Origin: an uncultured Oscillospiraceae bacterium
GTDB taxonomy: Bacteria > Bacillota > Clostridia > Oscillospirales > Oscillospiraceae
Assembly (NCBI GenBank): GCA_910585815.1
Contig: CAJUFJ010000078.1
Coordinates: forward strand, 1 to 10,591
Reading direction: 5' to 3'
Length of the DNA: 10,591 bases
In this document: positions 1 through 5,784 of the stretch, piece after piece
Position numbering within the stretch: the stretch's first letter is position 1
Layout: every line of letters begins with the position of its first letter
The notes under the pieces: model-generated
What the model was told of the DNA's origin: nothing
The model's database searches: none
Seen by the model: only the letters and a program-made list of their open reading frames with translations
Made by a program: the position numbers and the translations under genes

Positions 1-805
1 AGGGGGTGTCCAGCCGGCGGCTGGCCTCCTGGGCCACCAGCTGGCCCATGCGGGTAATGCGAAAGGCGGTCTTCTTTACCGTCTCGGCCACCACATCGAA
101 GGGCTGGCCCTTTACCCCCTGAAGGGCGTGATACACCACGCCGGGACCGGAGACCCCCACGTTAATCACCTTCTCCGGCTCCCCCACCCCGTGGAAGGCA
201 CCGGCCATAAAGGGGTTGTCCTCCACGGCGTTGCAGAAGACCACCAGCTTGGCGCAGCCGAAGCCTCCCTTGTCGGCAGTTTGCTCCGCCAGGTCCTTGA
301 TGGTCCGGCCCATAAGGGCCACCGCGTCCATGTCGATGCCCGCCTTCGTCGAGCCCACATTGACCGAGGCGCAGACGATATCCGTAGTGGCCAGGGCCTC
401 GGGGATAGAGCGAATCAGGATGCGGTCGGCGTCGGTCATGCCCTTCTGGACCAGAGCGGAGAAGCCGCCGATGAAGTTGACCCCGCAGGTCTTGGCGGCC
501 CGGTCCAGTGCCTGGGCGAAGGGGACATAGCTGCCTGTCTCTGCGGCGGCGGCCACCAGGGCGATGGGCGTTACGGAAATGCGCTTGTTGACAATGGGGA
601 TGCCGAACTCCTTTTCGATGGCCTCGCCGGTGGCCACCAGCTTCTCGGCGTATCGGGTAATCTTATCGTACACCTTGTCACAGGCGGTTTTTACGTCGCT
701 GTGGGCGCAGGACAGCAGGGAGATGCCCATGGTAATGGTGCGCACGTCCAGATGTTGCTGGTCGATCATCTGGATAGTCTGCATGATTTCGTGTTGGTTG
801 AGCAC
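1..805 (-). CDS. PFL-like family protein (UPF0210/DUF711), partial
   Basis: The first 268 residues are present and the 3' part runs off the window; the family is usually about 450 residues. I recognise the family from conserved blocks: GISLLSCAH (28-35 region), NKRISVTP (73-80), GVNFIGGFSALVQKG (108-122), CASVNVGSTKAGIDMDAV (145-162) and a Gly-rich stretch NAVEDNPFMAGAFHGVGEPE (192-211). Members have a fold related to pyruvate formate-lyase, but no established enzymatic reaction is known to me. I chose the GTG start at 805 because AAGGAGG lies at 814-820 with an 8-base spacer and residues before it would not match the family. The gene follows an ACT-domain gene, the usual partner in Firmicutes, so the ACT protein probably senses a ligand for it (inference). 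Family call is firm; function unknown. Confidence 0.93.
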   Translation of the reverse strand, partial: MLNQHEIMQTIQMIDQQHLDVRTITMGISLLSCAHSDVKTACDKVYDKITRYAEKLVATGEAIEKEFGIPIVNKRISVTPIALVAAAAETGSYVPFAQALDRAAKTCGVNFIGGFSALVQKGMTDADRILIRSIPEALATTDIVCASVNVGSTKAGIDMDAVALMGRTIKDLAEQTADKGGFGCAKLVVFCNAVEDNPFMAGAFHGVGEPEKVINVGVSGPGVVYHALQGVKGQPFDVVAETVKKTAFRITRMGQLVAQEASRRLDTP

Positions 806-820
806 TGATGTTGCCTCCTT

Positions 821-894
821 TGTAGGGGCGCACATTGTGCGCCCGTCCTTTCGGGGTCGTGTTAGGCCACGGGCGCACAATGTGCGCCCCTACA
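821..894. repeat. Inverted pair of palindromic units (element A)
   Basis: Bases 821-846 and 869-894 are perfect reverse complements (26 bp) around a 22-base loop. Each arm begins, read from outside, with TGTAGGGGCG and ends with GCCCGT. Each arm is also a palindrome in itself: GGGCGCACA, one T, then TGTGCGCCC. The element fills the gap between the ACT gene stop (900) and the ribosome site of the PFL gene, which begins at the very next base (820). It would therefore be carried in the operon mRNA as a long hairpin. The polarity is TGTA ends outward. It resembles REP/BIME-type dispersed repeats; a transcription terminator is less likely because no T-run follows. Confidence 0.9.
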
Positions 895-899
895 TGGCG

Positions 900-1169
900 T
901 TAGATCCGGTGCATAGCATTGAAGATGTCCTCCCGCTGGATGCGGATGGATAGGCCCTCCTCCTGGCCGGCCTGGGCCAGGATGTCGGTCAGGTCACCGA
1001 TGGACTTCTCGCAGGCGGCGGTGTCCACCAGCATGACCATGGTGAAGAACTCCTGCAAAACGGTCTGGGTGATATCCAGAATATTGATGTTGTGCTTGGC
1101 CAGCAGGGAACACACGGCGGCAGTGATGCCCACCCGGTCCTTGCCGATGACGGTGACGATGGCTTTCAT
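900..1169 (-). CDS. ACT-domain protein, UPF0237 type
   Basis: This 89-residue protein is a single ACT domain, the usual length for the UPF0237 family. The N-terminal strand and loop MKAIVTVIGKDRVGIT (1-16) with the GKDRVGI ligand-loop motif (9-15), and the second half beginning LDITQTVLQEFFTMVMLVD (31-49), are typical. ACT domains usually bind small ligands such as amino acids at dimer interfaces; the ligand here is unknown. I place the start at the ATG at 1169, preceded by AAAGGA with a suitable spacer, rather than an in-frame ATG six codons upstream (1187), because the family begins at MKAI and the longer form would overlap the ribosome site. It lies between yfbR and the PFL gene in one operon and probably regulates or partners the PFL protein. 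Confidence 0.93.
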   Translation of the reverse strand: MKAIVTVIGKDRVGITAAVCSLLAKHNINILDITQTVLQEFFTMVMLVDTAACEKSIGDLTDILAQAGQEEGLSIRIQREDIFNAMHRI

Positions 1170-1193
1170 AGAGATGTTCCTTTCCATAACCGG

Positions 1194-1255
1194 CGGGCGG
1201 CCACAGGCCGCCCCTACGGCGATATCGTGTTGTAGGGGCGGCCTGTGGCCGCCCG
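1194..1255. repeat. Inverted pair of palindromic units (element B)
   Basis: Bases 1194-1217 and 1232-1255 are perfect reverse complements (24 bp) around a 14-base loop. The unit at 1231-1255 starts TGTAGGGGCG and ends GCCCG, the same 25-base length and the same ends as the units of element A, but the middle differs. Each unit is self-palindromic: GGGCGGCC, three bases, then GGCCGCCC. The polarity is the reverse of element A, with the TGTA ends facing inward. It fills the gap between the yfbR stop (1261) and the ribosome site of the ACT gene and would form a strong hairpin in the operon mRNA. Confidence 0.9.
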
Positions 1256-1260
1256 TCCGT

Positions 1261-1836
1261 TTAGTTCAACTCGTCCAGTGTCAATTCAAACCCGTCCAGG
1301 AAGTGCTCCATAAAGTATTGCAGGGCGGGGCTCTGGTTCTGGCACAGGGCGGCGTAGGTCTGCTCCCTGGCCTTTTTAAACTCCGTATTCCCCGCCTTCA
1401 GCTCCTCCACGCATTTGAGGTAGGCGGACAGCTTGTCCGCCGCCTTGACGATGGCGTGGACCTCGGGGTCGGGGATGGTGACGGCCTCCTCAAAGTCGGG
1501 GCGCAGGTCGGGGGGGAGCATGGACAGCAGCTTGCGCTCCGCCACCGCCTCCACATCCTTGTAGGCGGACTGGATATCCGGGTTGTCGTACTTGATGGGG
1601 GTGGGCATGTCGCCCGTTAAAATCTCGCTGGCGTCGTGGTACAGGGCGGCCACCGCCACCGCGCCGGGGTCGATCTGCCCGCCGAAATAGCGGTTTTCAA
1701 TGACGGCCAGGGCGTGGGCCAGCACCGCCACCTGGTGGGAGTGCTCCTGGATGTTCTCCAGCCGGGTGTTGCGCATCAGGCCCCAGCGGTTGATATACCG
1801 CATCCGGGCAATCATGGGGAAAAAGTTATAGGCCAC
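1261..1836 (-). CDS. yfbR: HD-domain 5'-nucleotidase, YfbR type
   Basis: The 191-residue product matches Escherichia coli YfbR, a divalent-metal-dependent 5'-deoxyribonucleotidase (199 residues) that dephosphorylates deoxynucleoside monophosphates in the cytoplasm. Visible signatures are RMRYINRWGLMRN (11-23) with the substrate residues R17 and W18, the EHSHQVAVLAHAL block with H32, the HD pair in YHDASE (H67, D68), the GDMPTPIKY segment (75-83) and the last metal Asp in KAADKLSAYLKC (D134). All metal-site residues are present, so it should be active. The start is GTG at 1836, preceded by AAAGGAG at 1848-1854. It is the first gene of an operon with the ACT and PFL genes and has its own promoter. 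Confidence 0.96.
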   Translation of the reverse strand: MAYNFFPMIARMRYINRWGLMRNTRLENIQEHSHQVAVLAHALAVIENRYFGGQIDPGAVAVAALYHDASEILTGDMPTPIKYDNPDIQSAYKDVEAVAERKLLSMLPPDLRPDFEEAVTIPDPEVHAIVKAADKLSAYLKCVEELKAGNTEFKKAREQTYAALCQNQSPALQYFMEHFLDGFELTLDELN

Positions 1837-1868
1837 GGGTTCAAACGCTCCTTTTTTTAAGTCCCCCT

Positions 1869-1897
1869 ATTCTACCATAGCGAAAGGTGGTTGTAAA
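1869..1897 (-). promoter_or_regulatory. Promoter of the yfbR-ACT-PFL operon
   Basis: On the minus strand TTTACA (1892-1897) and TAGAAT (1869-1874) are separated by exactly 17 bases, a good vegetative sigma-factor promoter. It lies between the stop of the pseudouridine synthase gene (1905) and the yfbR ribosome site. A run of seven T bases on the plus strand (A on the minus) follows before the start codon. No operator-like dyad is visible here. Confidence 0.8.
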
Positions 1898-1904
1898 CCG
1901 GAAA

Positions 1905-2795
1905 TTACACCTTCAGCCGGGCCATATCCTCGGGCAGGGGGACCGAAAACTGCATGGTTTCCCCGGTCAGGGGGTGCCGGAAGGACAGATACCCCGAGTG
2001 GAGGGCGGGGCGGCAAATGAGGGCTCGGTCCTCCGTGCCGTAGAGGAAGTCGCCGGTGAGGGGATGGCCGATGTGGGCCATGTGGACCCGAATTTGATGG
2101 GTGCGGCCTGTCTCCAGCTCCAGGGACACCAGCGCCCGGCCGCCCCAGCGGCGCAGTACCCCGTATTTTGTCCGGGCGGGCCTGCCGTCGGGCCGGACCA
2201 TCTGCTCCATGAGGGAGCCGGGGCGCGGGCCCAGGGGGGCGTCGATCACCCCGGAGGGCGGGGCGGGCACGCCCTCGCACACCGCCAGGTAGACCCGCCT
2301 AAAGTCCTCTGTATGGAGCTGATTTTTCAGCACCTCCTGGGCGTGGGGGTGCTTGGCCGCCACCAGCAGGCCGCTGGTCCCCCGGTCCAGCCGGTGGACG
2401 GGGTGGAAATCCGCCTCCTGCCCCGTTTTTTCGTAATAATCCACCAGAAAATTACCCAGCGTATCAGAGAAGTGCCCCGGTCCCGGGTGGACCGGCACCC
2501 CGGCGGCCTTGTTCAGGACGATCAGGTCGTCATCCTCGTGGACGATATCCAGCGGGCCGGGGGCGGGGACGATGCCGCTGTTCCGAACGGGGTCGGACAG
2601 CCGCACCGACAGCACCTGTCCCGCCGCCGGACAGAACCGAGTGTTTACCCGCAGGCCATCCACCAGGATGCCGTCCTCCAGCCATTTCACCCGGCGGACC
2701 ACCGTCCCGGACAGGTGTAAATGGCGCTTGAGCAGGGTATCTACCTTTACACCTGCCAGCTCCGGGGTGACAACCAGCTCCAGCCGGCGGCTCAC
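1905..2795 (-). CDS. RluA-family RNA pseudouridine synthase
   Basis: The 296-residue protein converts specific uridines in structured RNA to pseudouridine. An S4-like RNA-binding region lies at about 14-60. The catalytic domain follows, with the block LIVLNKAAGVPVHPGPGH (91-108), the catalytic motif HRLDRGTSGLL (134-144; nucleophile D137), the RRVYLAVCEG region and the late motif ETGRTHQIRVHMAHIGHPLTGD. The domain order fits the RluD/RluC/YlyB branch; the exact target uridine cannot be told from sequence, so I give no symbol. The start is GTG at 2795, overlapping the upstream membrane-protein stop by 4 bases (GTGA), which suggests translational coupling. It is the last gene of the operon started by the Xre regulator. 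Confidence 0.95.
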   Translation of the reverse strand: MSRRLELVVTPELAGVKVDTLLKRHLHLSGTVVRRVKWLEDGILVDGLRVNTRFCPAAGQVLSVRLSDPVRNSGIVPAPGPLDIVHEDDDLIVLNKAAGVPVHPGPGHFSDTLGNFLVDYYEKTGQEADFHPVHRLDRGTSGLLVAAKHPHAQEVLKNQLHTEDFRRVYLAVCEGVPAPPSGVIDAPLGPRPGSLMEQMVRPDGRPARTKYGVLRRWGGRALVSLELETGRTHQIRVHMAHIGHPLTGDFLYGTEDRALICRPALHSGYLSFRHPLTGETMQFSVPLPEDMARLKV

Positions 2796-3208
2796 AGCTT
2801 TTTATTCCAGCGGTGGATGTTGACCATATAGAAGGCGCAGTGCAGGACGATCACCACCGAAATCGCCACGCCCCACAGGACGCCTACAAAAATCTCAGCG
2901 ACCATAAACACCGCCCACAGCATGTACAGCGTCCAGTACCAGGAGGACATGGCCGCCTTCTCCCGGATGGTCACATTGCGCTCGTCGGTCTCGCTCCGTT
3001 CATACTCCTTTTGCTGTTCCGGGGACAGCCGGATGCGGCTCAGCGCGATTCCCACCGCGCCAAAGCCCATCAGCACACCGCCCAGGGTAAACAGCACAAG
3101 GCTGATCTGCGCAGGGACGCGCTCACCCAGCAGAATCGCGGCAAAAATCAAGGTCCAAGCCGCCGCGAACATCACATAGGGCGATGTCTTTTTCAAAAAG
3201 TCTTTCAT
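2792..3208 (-). CDS. Small four-helix membrane protein with DERN motif
   Basis: The 138-residue protein has two hydrophobic helices at about 11-28 and 34-57, a charged cytoplasmic-looking middle (SPEQQKEYERSETDERN, 62-78) and two more helices at about 89-106 and 108-129. The segment DERNVTIREKA (75-85) is shared in form with the next gene upstream. It resembles DUF2178-like predicted membrane proteins that often follow small Xre regulators (from memory, not searched). Function is unknown. The ATG at 3208 has a GAGG ribosome site and lies 18 bases after the preceding stop. Its own stop overlaps the start of the pseudouridine synthase. Confidence 0.85.
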   Translation of the reverse strand: MKDFLKKTSPYVMFAAAWTLIFAAILLGERVPAQISLVLFTLGGVLMGFGAVGIALSRIRLSPEQQKEYERSETDERNVTIREKAAMSSWYWTLYMLWAVFMVAEIFVGVLWGVAISVVIVLHCAFYMVNIHRWNKKL

Positions 3209-3226
3209 AGCAAAAACCTCACATTC

Positions 3227-3628
3227 TTAATATTTCCGGTTCATCCACCACCGGGTGGCAAAGAACAGCCAATAGCGGAGTATGATGATCCAGTACAGGA
3301 CATAGTTGACCCGGTCCAGAGGAGAAAACAGAACAAAACACGCCCACACTACAATCAAAAGCACGTTCTCCACCCGCCAGCAGAACCAGGAGGCCCGGTC
3401 CTGGATCATCAGGTTACGTTCGTCCCGCTCCTCACGCGCAAGCTCCTGTTCCATATCCAAAAACAGTACCACAATACAGTGGATCAGCCCCAATATAGCC
3501 ACAACGGGGAACAGGCACGCCCAGACCGTGTCAGGCAGAAAGGATTTGTGCAGATTCAGCCCGCAGACCGTAACGGCGATACAGGTGGAAAGCTCGACCT
3601 GTAGGGGCTTGGCTTTTCTCTCGTTCAT
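3227..3628 (-). CDS. Small membrane protein, paralogue of its neighbour
   Basis: The 133-residue protein has hydrophobic segments at about 11-27 (weak), 35-57, 85-101 and 107-125. A charged loop EERDERNLMIQDRAS (66-80) matches the DERN-x-x-I-x-[ED]-[KR]-A pattern of the following gene at the same place in the topology, so the two are likely old tandem duplicates that have diverged widely outside the loop. The ATG at 3628 overlaps the regulator stop (ATGA) and its GGAGGAG ribosome site lies inside the regulator gene, so it is probably translated together with the regulator. Function is unknown; a membrane partner or sensor for the regulator is one possibility. Confidence 0.85.
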   Translation of the reverse strand: MNERKAKPLQVELSTCIAVTVCGLNLHKSFLPDTVWACLFPVVAILGLIHCIVVLFLDMEQELAREERDERNLMIQDRASWFCWRVENVLLIVVWACFVLFSPLDRVNYVLYWIIILRYWLFFATRWWMNRKY

Positions 3629-3828
3629 AGCGTCTCCTCCTCAAACAAGAATACTTCCTCAATGGTCATGCCAAAATATTTGGCGATCTTATGAGCCAGC
3701 AGCAGGGAGGCGTTGTACCGGCCGCTCTCCAGGGAGATGATGGTCTGCCGGGTGACGTCCACCCCGTCGGCCAGTTCCGCCTGGGAGATTTTTCGGGCCT
3801 TGCGCAGCTCCGCAATTCGATTGGTCAC
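3625..3828 (-). CDS. Xre/HTH_3-type small transcriptional regulator
   Basis: This 67-residue protein is almost entirely one Cro/C1-type helix-turn-helix domain: NRIAELRKARKISQAELADGV (3-23), recognition-helix region DVTRQTIISLESGRYNAS (24-41) and the closing helix AHKIAKYFGMTIEEVFLFEE (45-64). It has no sensor domain. The length and the FGMTIEEVF ending are typical of the stand-alone regulators that sit before small membrane proteins. The start is GTG at 3828, with GGAGG at 3836-3840 and a 7-base spacer. It heads the operon with the two membrane proteins and the pseudouridine synthase. Repeated GTAAAG sites at its promoter point to autorepression (inference). Confidence 0.93.
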   Translation of the reverse strand: MTNRIAELRKARKISQAELADGVDVTRQTIISLESGRYNASLLLAHKIAKYFGMTIEEVFLFEEETL

Positions 3829-3854
3829 CGGACCACCTCCGTCAAAGCAAAAAT

Positions 3855-3917
3855 GTAAAGTGCGCTTTACCGCTTTGAGTATAGCACGCTTTACATTCTA
3901 TGTCAAGGGGGCTTTAC
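3855..3917. promoter_or_regulatory. Operator cluster of GTAAAG half-sites
   Basis: A dyad GTAAAG-TGCG-CTTTAC occupies 3855-3870, just at the expected transcription start. Two further CTTTAC half-sites lie at 3889-3894 (inside the -35/-10 spacer) and 3912-3917 (upstream of the -35), spaced 24 and 23 bases from the dyad half-site and from each other. The two inner sites also form a longer imperfect dyad, 3853-3863 against 3884-3896. Such placement would let a dimeric regulator cover the promoter. The likely binder is the adjacent Xre protein, by inference from position. Confidence 0.72.
3878..3906 (-). promoter_or_regulatory. Promoter of the Xre operon
   Basis: On the minus strand a perfect -35 box TTGACA (3901-3906) and TATACT (3878-3883) are separated by 17 bases. 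Transcription should begin near 3871, within or next to the GTAAAG dyad, leaving a leader of about 40 bases before the GTG at 3828. The near-consensus promoter would be strong unless repressed. Confidence 0.88.
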
Positions 3918-3927
3918 ATATTTGCAG

Positions 3928-3956
3928 AAAAAAAGCCCCCCTTGTAAAAGGGGGGC
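3928..3956 (-). terminator. Intrinsic terminator of ilvD
   Basis: On the minus strand a 9-bp stem GCCCCCCTT/AAGGGGGGC (3935-3943 with 3948-3956) with a 4-base loop is followed by seven T residues (3928-3934). It begins 13 bases past the ilvD stop and separates ilvD from the Xre operon promoter. Confidence 0.93.
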
Positions 3957-3969
3957 CTTGGGAAGCGCA

Positions 3970-5631
3970 TCAGCTCAAAATCGCGCCCTTATCGGCGGAG
4001 GACACCATTTTGGCGTAGCGGGCCAGATAGCCCGTTTTGATCTTGGGCTCGGGGCAGGTCCACTTGGCTCTGCGGACAGCCAGTTCCTGGTCGGTGACGG
4101 CCAGGGCGATGGTGTGGGCGGGGATGTTAATGGCGATCATGTCGCCCTCCTCCACCAGGCCGATGTTGCCGCCGGAAGCGGCTTCCGGGGAGACGTGGCC
4201 GATGGACGCGCCCCGGGTGGCCCCGGAGAACCGGCCGTCGGTAATGAGGGCCACGTCCTTGTCCAGCCCCATGCCGGCGATGGCGGAAGTGGGGTTGAGC
4301 ATCTCCCGCATGCCGGGGCCGCCCTTGGGGCCCTCGTAGCGGATGACCACCACATCCCCCGCCTTGATCTTACCGGCATAGATGGCCTCAATGGCCGCCT
4401 CCTCGCTGTCAAAGACCCGGGCGGGGCCGGTGTGGACCATCATCTCGGGGGCCACGGCGGACTGCTTTACCACACAGCCGTCGGGGGCCAGGTTGCCCTT
4501 GAGGACGGCAATGCCGCCGGTCTGAGAATAGGGGTTGTCGATGGGCCGGATGATCTCCGGGTCCCGGTTGACCACGCCCTCCAGGTTTTCGGCGATGGTT
4601 TTGCCGGTGCAGGTGAGCAGGGAGGTGTCGATCAGGTTTTTCTTCGCCAGCTCGGCCATCACGGCGTAGACGCCGCCCGCCCGCTCCAGGTCCTCCATGT
4701 AGGTGTCGCCGGCGGGGGCCAGGTGGCACAGGTTGGGGGTGCTGTCGCTGATTTCGTTAGCCATGTCGAAGCTGAGGGTCACGCCGCACTCGTGGGCAAT
4801 GGCGGGCAGATGGAGCATGGTGTTGGTGGAGCAGCCCAGGGCCATGTCGATGGTCTCGGCGTTGTGGAAGGCGGCCTCGGTCATGATGTCCCGGGGGCGG
4901 ATGTTCTTCTCCACCAGCTCCATAATCTTCATGCCGGCGTGCTTGGCCAGCCGCAGGCGGGCGGACCACACGGCGGGGATGGTGCCGTTGCCCCGGAGGG
5001 CCATACCGATGGCCTCGGTGAGGCAGTTCATGGAGTTGGCGGTGTACATGCCGGAGCAGGAGCCGCAGGTGGGACAGGCGTTGTTCTCATACTCCTCCAC
5101 GCCCTCCTCGTCCAGCTTGCCGGCGTAGTAGGAGCCCACCGCCTCGAACATGTGGCTCAGGCAGGTGCGGCGGCCGTCGTTGAGCCGTCCGGCCAGCATG
5201 GGGCCGCCGGAGACGAAGATGGCGGGCACGTTCACCCGGGCGGCGGCCATAAGCAGGCCGGGCACGTTCTTGTCACAGTTGGGAATCATCACCAGGCCGT
5301 CGAACTGGTGGGCCATGGCCATGGCCTCGGTGGAGTCAGCGATGAGGTCACGGGTGACCAGGGAGTACTTCATGCCCACGTGGCCCATGGCGATGCCGTC
5401 GCAGACGGCGATGGCGGGGAACTCCACCGGGGTGCCTCCGGCGGCCCGGATGCCGGCCTTGACGGCTTCCGCGATTTTGTCCAGGTTCATGTGGCCGGGG
5501 ACGATCTCGTTATAGGAGCAGACCACGCCGATCAGCGGCCGCTCCAGCTCCTCCCGGGTGTAGCCCAGGGCGTAGAGCAGGGAGCGGTTGGGCGCGGCGG
5601 GGATGCCTTTTTTTACTACATCAGAGCGCAT
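3970..5631 (-). CDS. ilvD: Dihydroxy-acid dehydratase
   Basis: The 553-residue enzyme dehydrates 2,3-dihydroxy-isovalerate and 2,3-dihydroxy-3-methylvalerate to the 2-keto acids in valine, leucine and isoleucine synthesis. Visible motifs are VCDGIAMGHVGM (76-87; metal ligand D78), NCDKNVPGLLMA (118-129; cluster ligand C119, metal ligand D120, K121 that is carbamylated in the family), CPTCGSCSGMYTANSMNCL (186-204; cluster ligand C192) and the C-terminal GRFSGATRGASIGHVSPEAA. The first region reads VPGH (44-47) as in E. coli, lacking the extra Cys of the PCN form, which suggests an oxygen-sensitive [4Fe-4S] enzyme. The ATG at 5631 follows AGGAGGT (5640-5646) with an 8-base spacer. It is transcribed alone; no other branched-chain genes are in the window. 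Confidence 0.98.
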   Translation of the reverse strand: MRSDVVKKGIPAAPNRSLLYALGYTREELERPLIGVVCSYNEIVPGHMNLDKIAEAVKAGIRAAGGTPVEFPAIAVCDGIAMGHVGMKYSLVTRDLIADSTEAMAMAHQFDGLVMIPNCDKNVPGLLMAAARVNVPAIFVSGGPMLAGRLNDGRRTCLSHMFEAVGSYYAGKLDEEGVEEYENNACPTCGSCSGMYTANSMNCLTEAIGMALRGNGTIPAVWSARLRLAKHAGMKIMELVEKNIRPRDIMTEAAFHNAETIDMALGCSTNTMLHLPAIAHECGVTLSFDMANEISDSTPNLCHLAPAGDTYMEDLERAGGVYAVMAELAKKNLIDTSLLTCTGKTIAENLEGVVNRDPEIIRPIDNPYSQTGGIAVLKGNLAPDGCVVKQSAVAPEMMVHTGPARVFDSEEAAIEAIYAGKIKAGDVVVIRYEGPKGGPGMREMLNPTSAIAGMGLDKDVALITDGRFSGATRGASIGHVSPEAASGGNIGLVEEGDMIAINIPAHTIALAVTDQELAVRRAKWTCPEPKIKTGYLARYAKMVSSADKGAILS

Positions 5632-5666
5632 AAGGGTTGACCTCCTGATTTTTCTGTTTCCTTACT

Positions 5667-5695
5667 ATAGTATCCCTTTAAAGCGTGAGTGTCAA
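5667..5695 (-). promoter_or_regulatory. Promoter of ilvD
   Basis: On the minus strand a perfect -35 box TTGACA (5690-5695) is followed after 17 bases by TACTAT (5667-5672). A TATAGT three bases further on is an alternative -10 but gives a 20-base spacer. The leader would be only about 30 bases, leaving no room for a T-box or peptide attenuator. Confidence 0.8.
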
Positions 5696-5696
5696 G

Positions 5697-5716
5697 AAAA
5701 AAGGGCGCGTTGCGCC
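5697..5716 (-). terminator. Possible weak terminator upstream of ilvD promoter
   Basis: On the minus strand a 5-bp all-GC stem GGCGC/GCGCC with a 3-base loop (5704-5716) is followed by C and six T residues (5697-5702), abutting the ilvD -35 box. It could block transcripts entering from the repeat region. The stem is short, so this is tentative. Confidence 0.4.
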
Positions 5717-5720
5717 GCCA

Positions 5721-5741
5721 TTTCCATAAAGTGTATGGAAA
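5721..5741. promoter_or_regulatory. Perfect 8-bp dyad upstream of ilvD promoter
   Basis: TTTCCATA (5721-5728), a 5-base gap and TATGGAAA (5734-5741) form a perfect dyad about 26 bases upstream of the ilvD -35 box. It is AT-rich in a GC-rich setting and could be a regulator site or a small hairpin. No regulator is identified. Confidence 0.4.
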
Positions 5742-5784
5742 CGTACCACTTTGGGGGGATTACACGGTATGGGTGGAGGGGAAA

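Noticed and set aside
128..808. Plus-strand open frame of 226 codons opposite the PFL gene
   Set aside because: Shadow of the PFL-like gene, whose minus-strand translation shows all family blocks from a well-placed GTG.
821..1255. Palindromic repeats as a CRISPR array
   Set aside because: The units occur as inverted pairs with a gene between them, not as regularly spaced direct repeats, and no cas gene is present.
3600..3608. TGTAGGGG sequence resembling the end of the palindromic units
   Set aside because: It lies inside the coding start of a membrane protein, no palindrome follows, and the match stops after nine bases; probably chance.
3922..5640. Long plus-strand open frame of 572 codons opposite ilvD
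   Set aside because: It is the antisense shadow of ilvD: Gly/His/Val-rich low-complexity translation with no recognisable domain and no good ribosome site, while the minus strand encodes a full-length, motif-complete enzyme.
5632..5695. T-box or leader-peptide attenuator for ilvD
   Set aside because: The predicted transcript leader is about 30 bases with no specifier stem, small frame or terminator between promoter and ribosome site.
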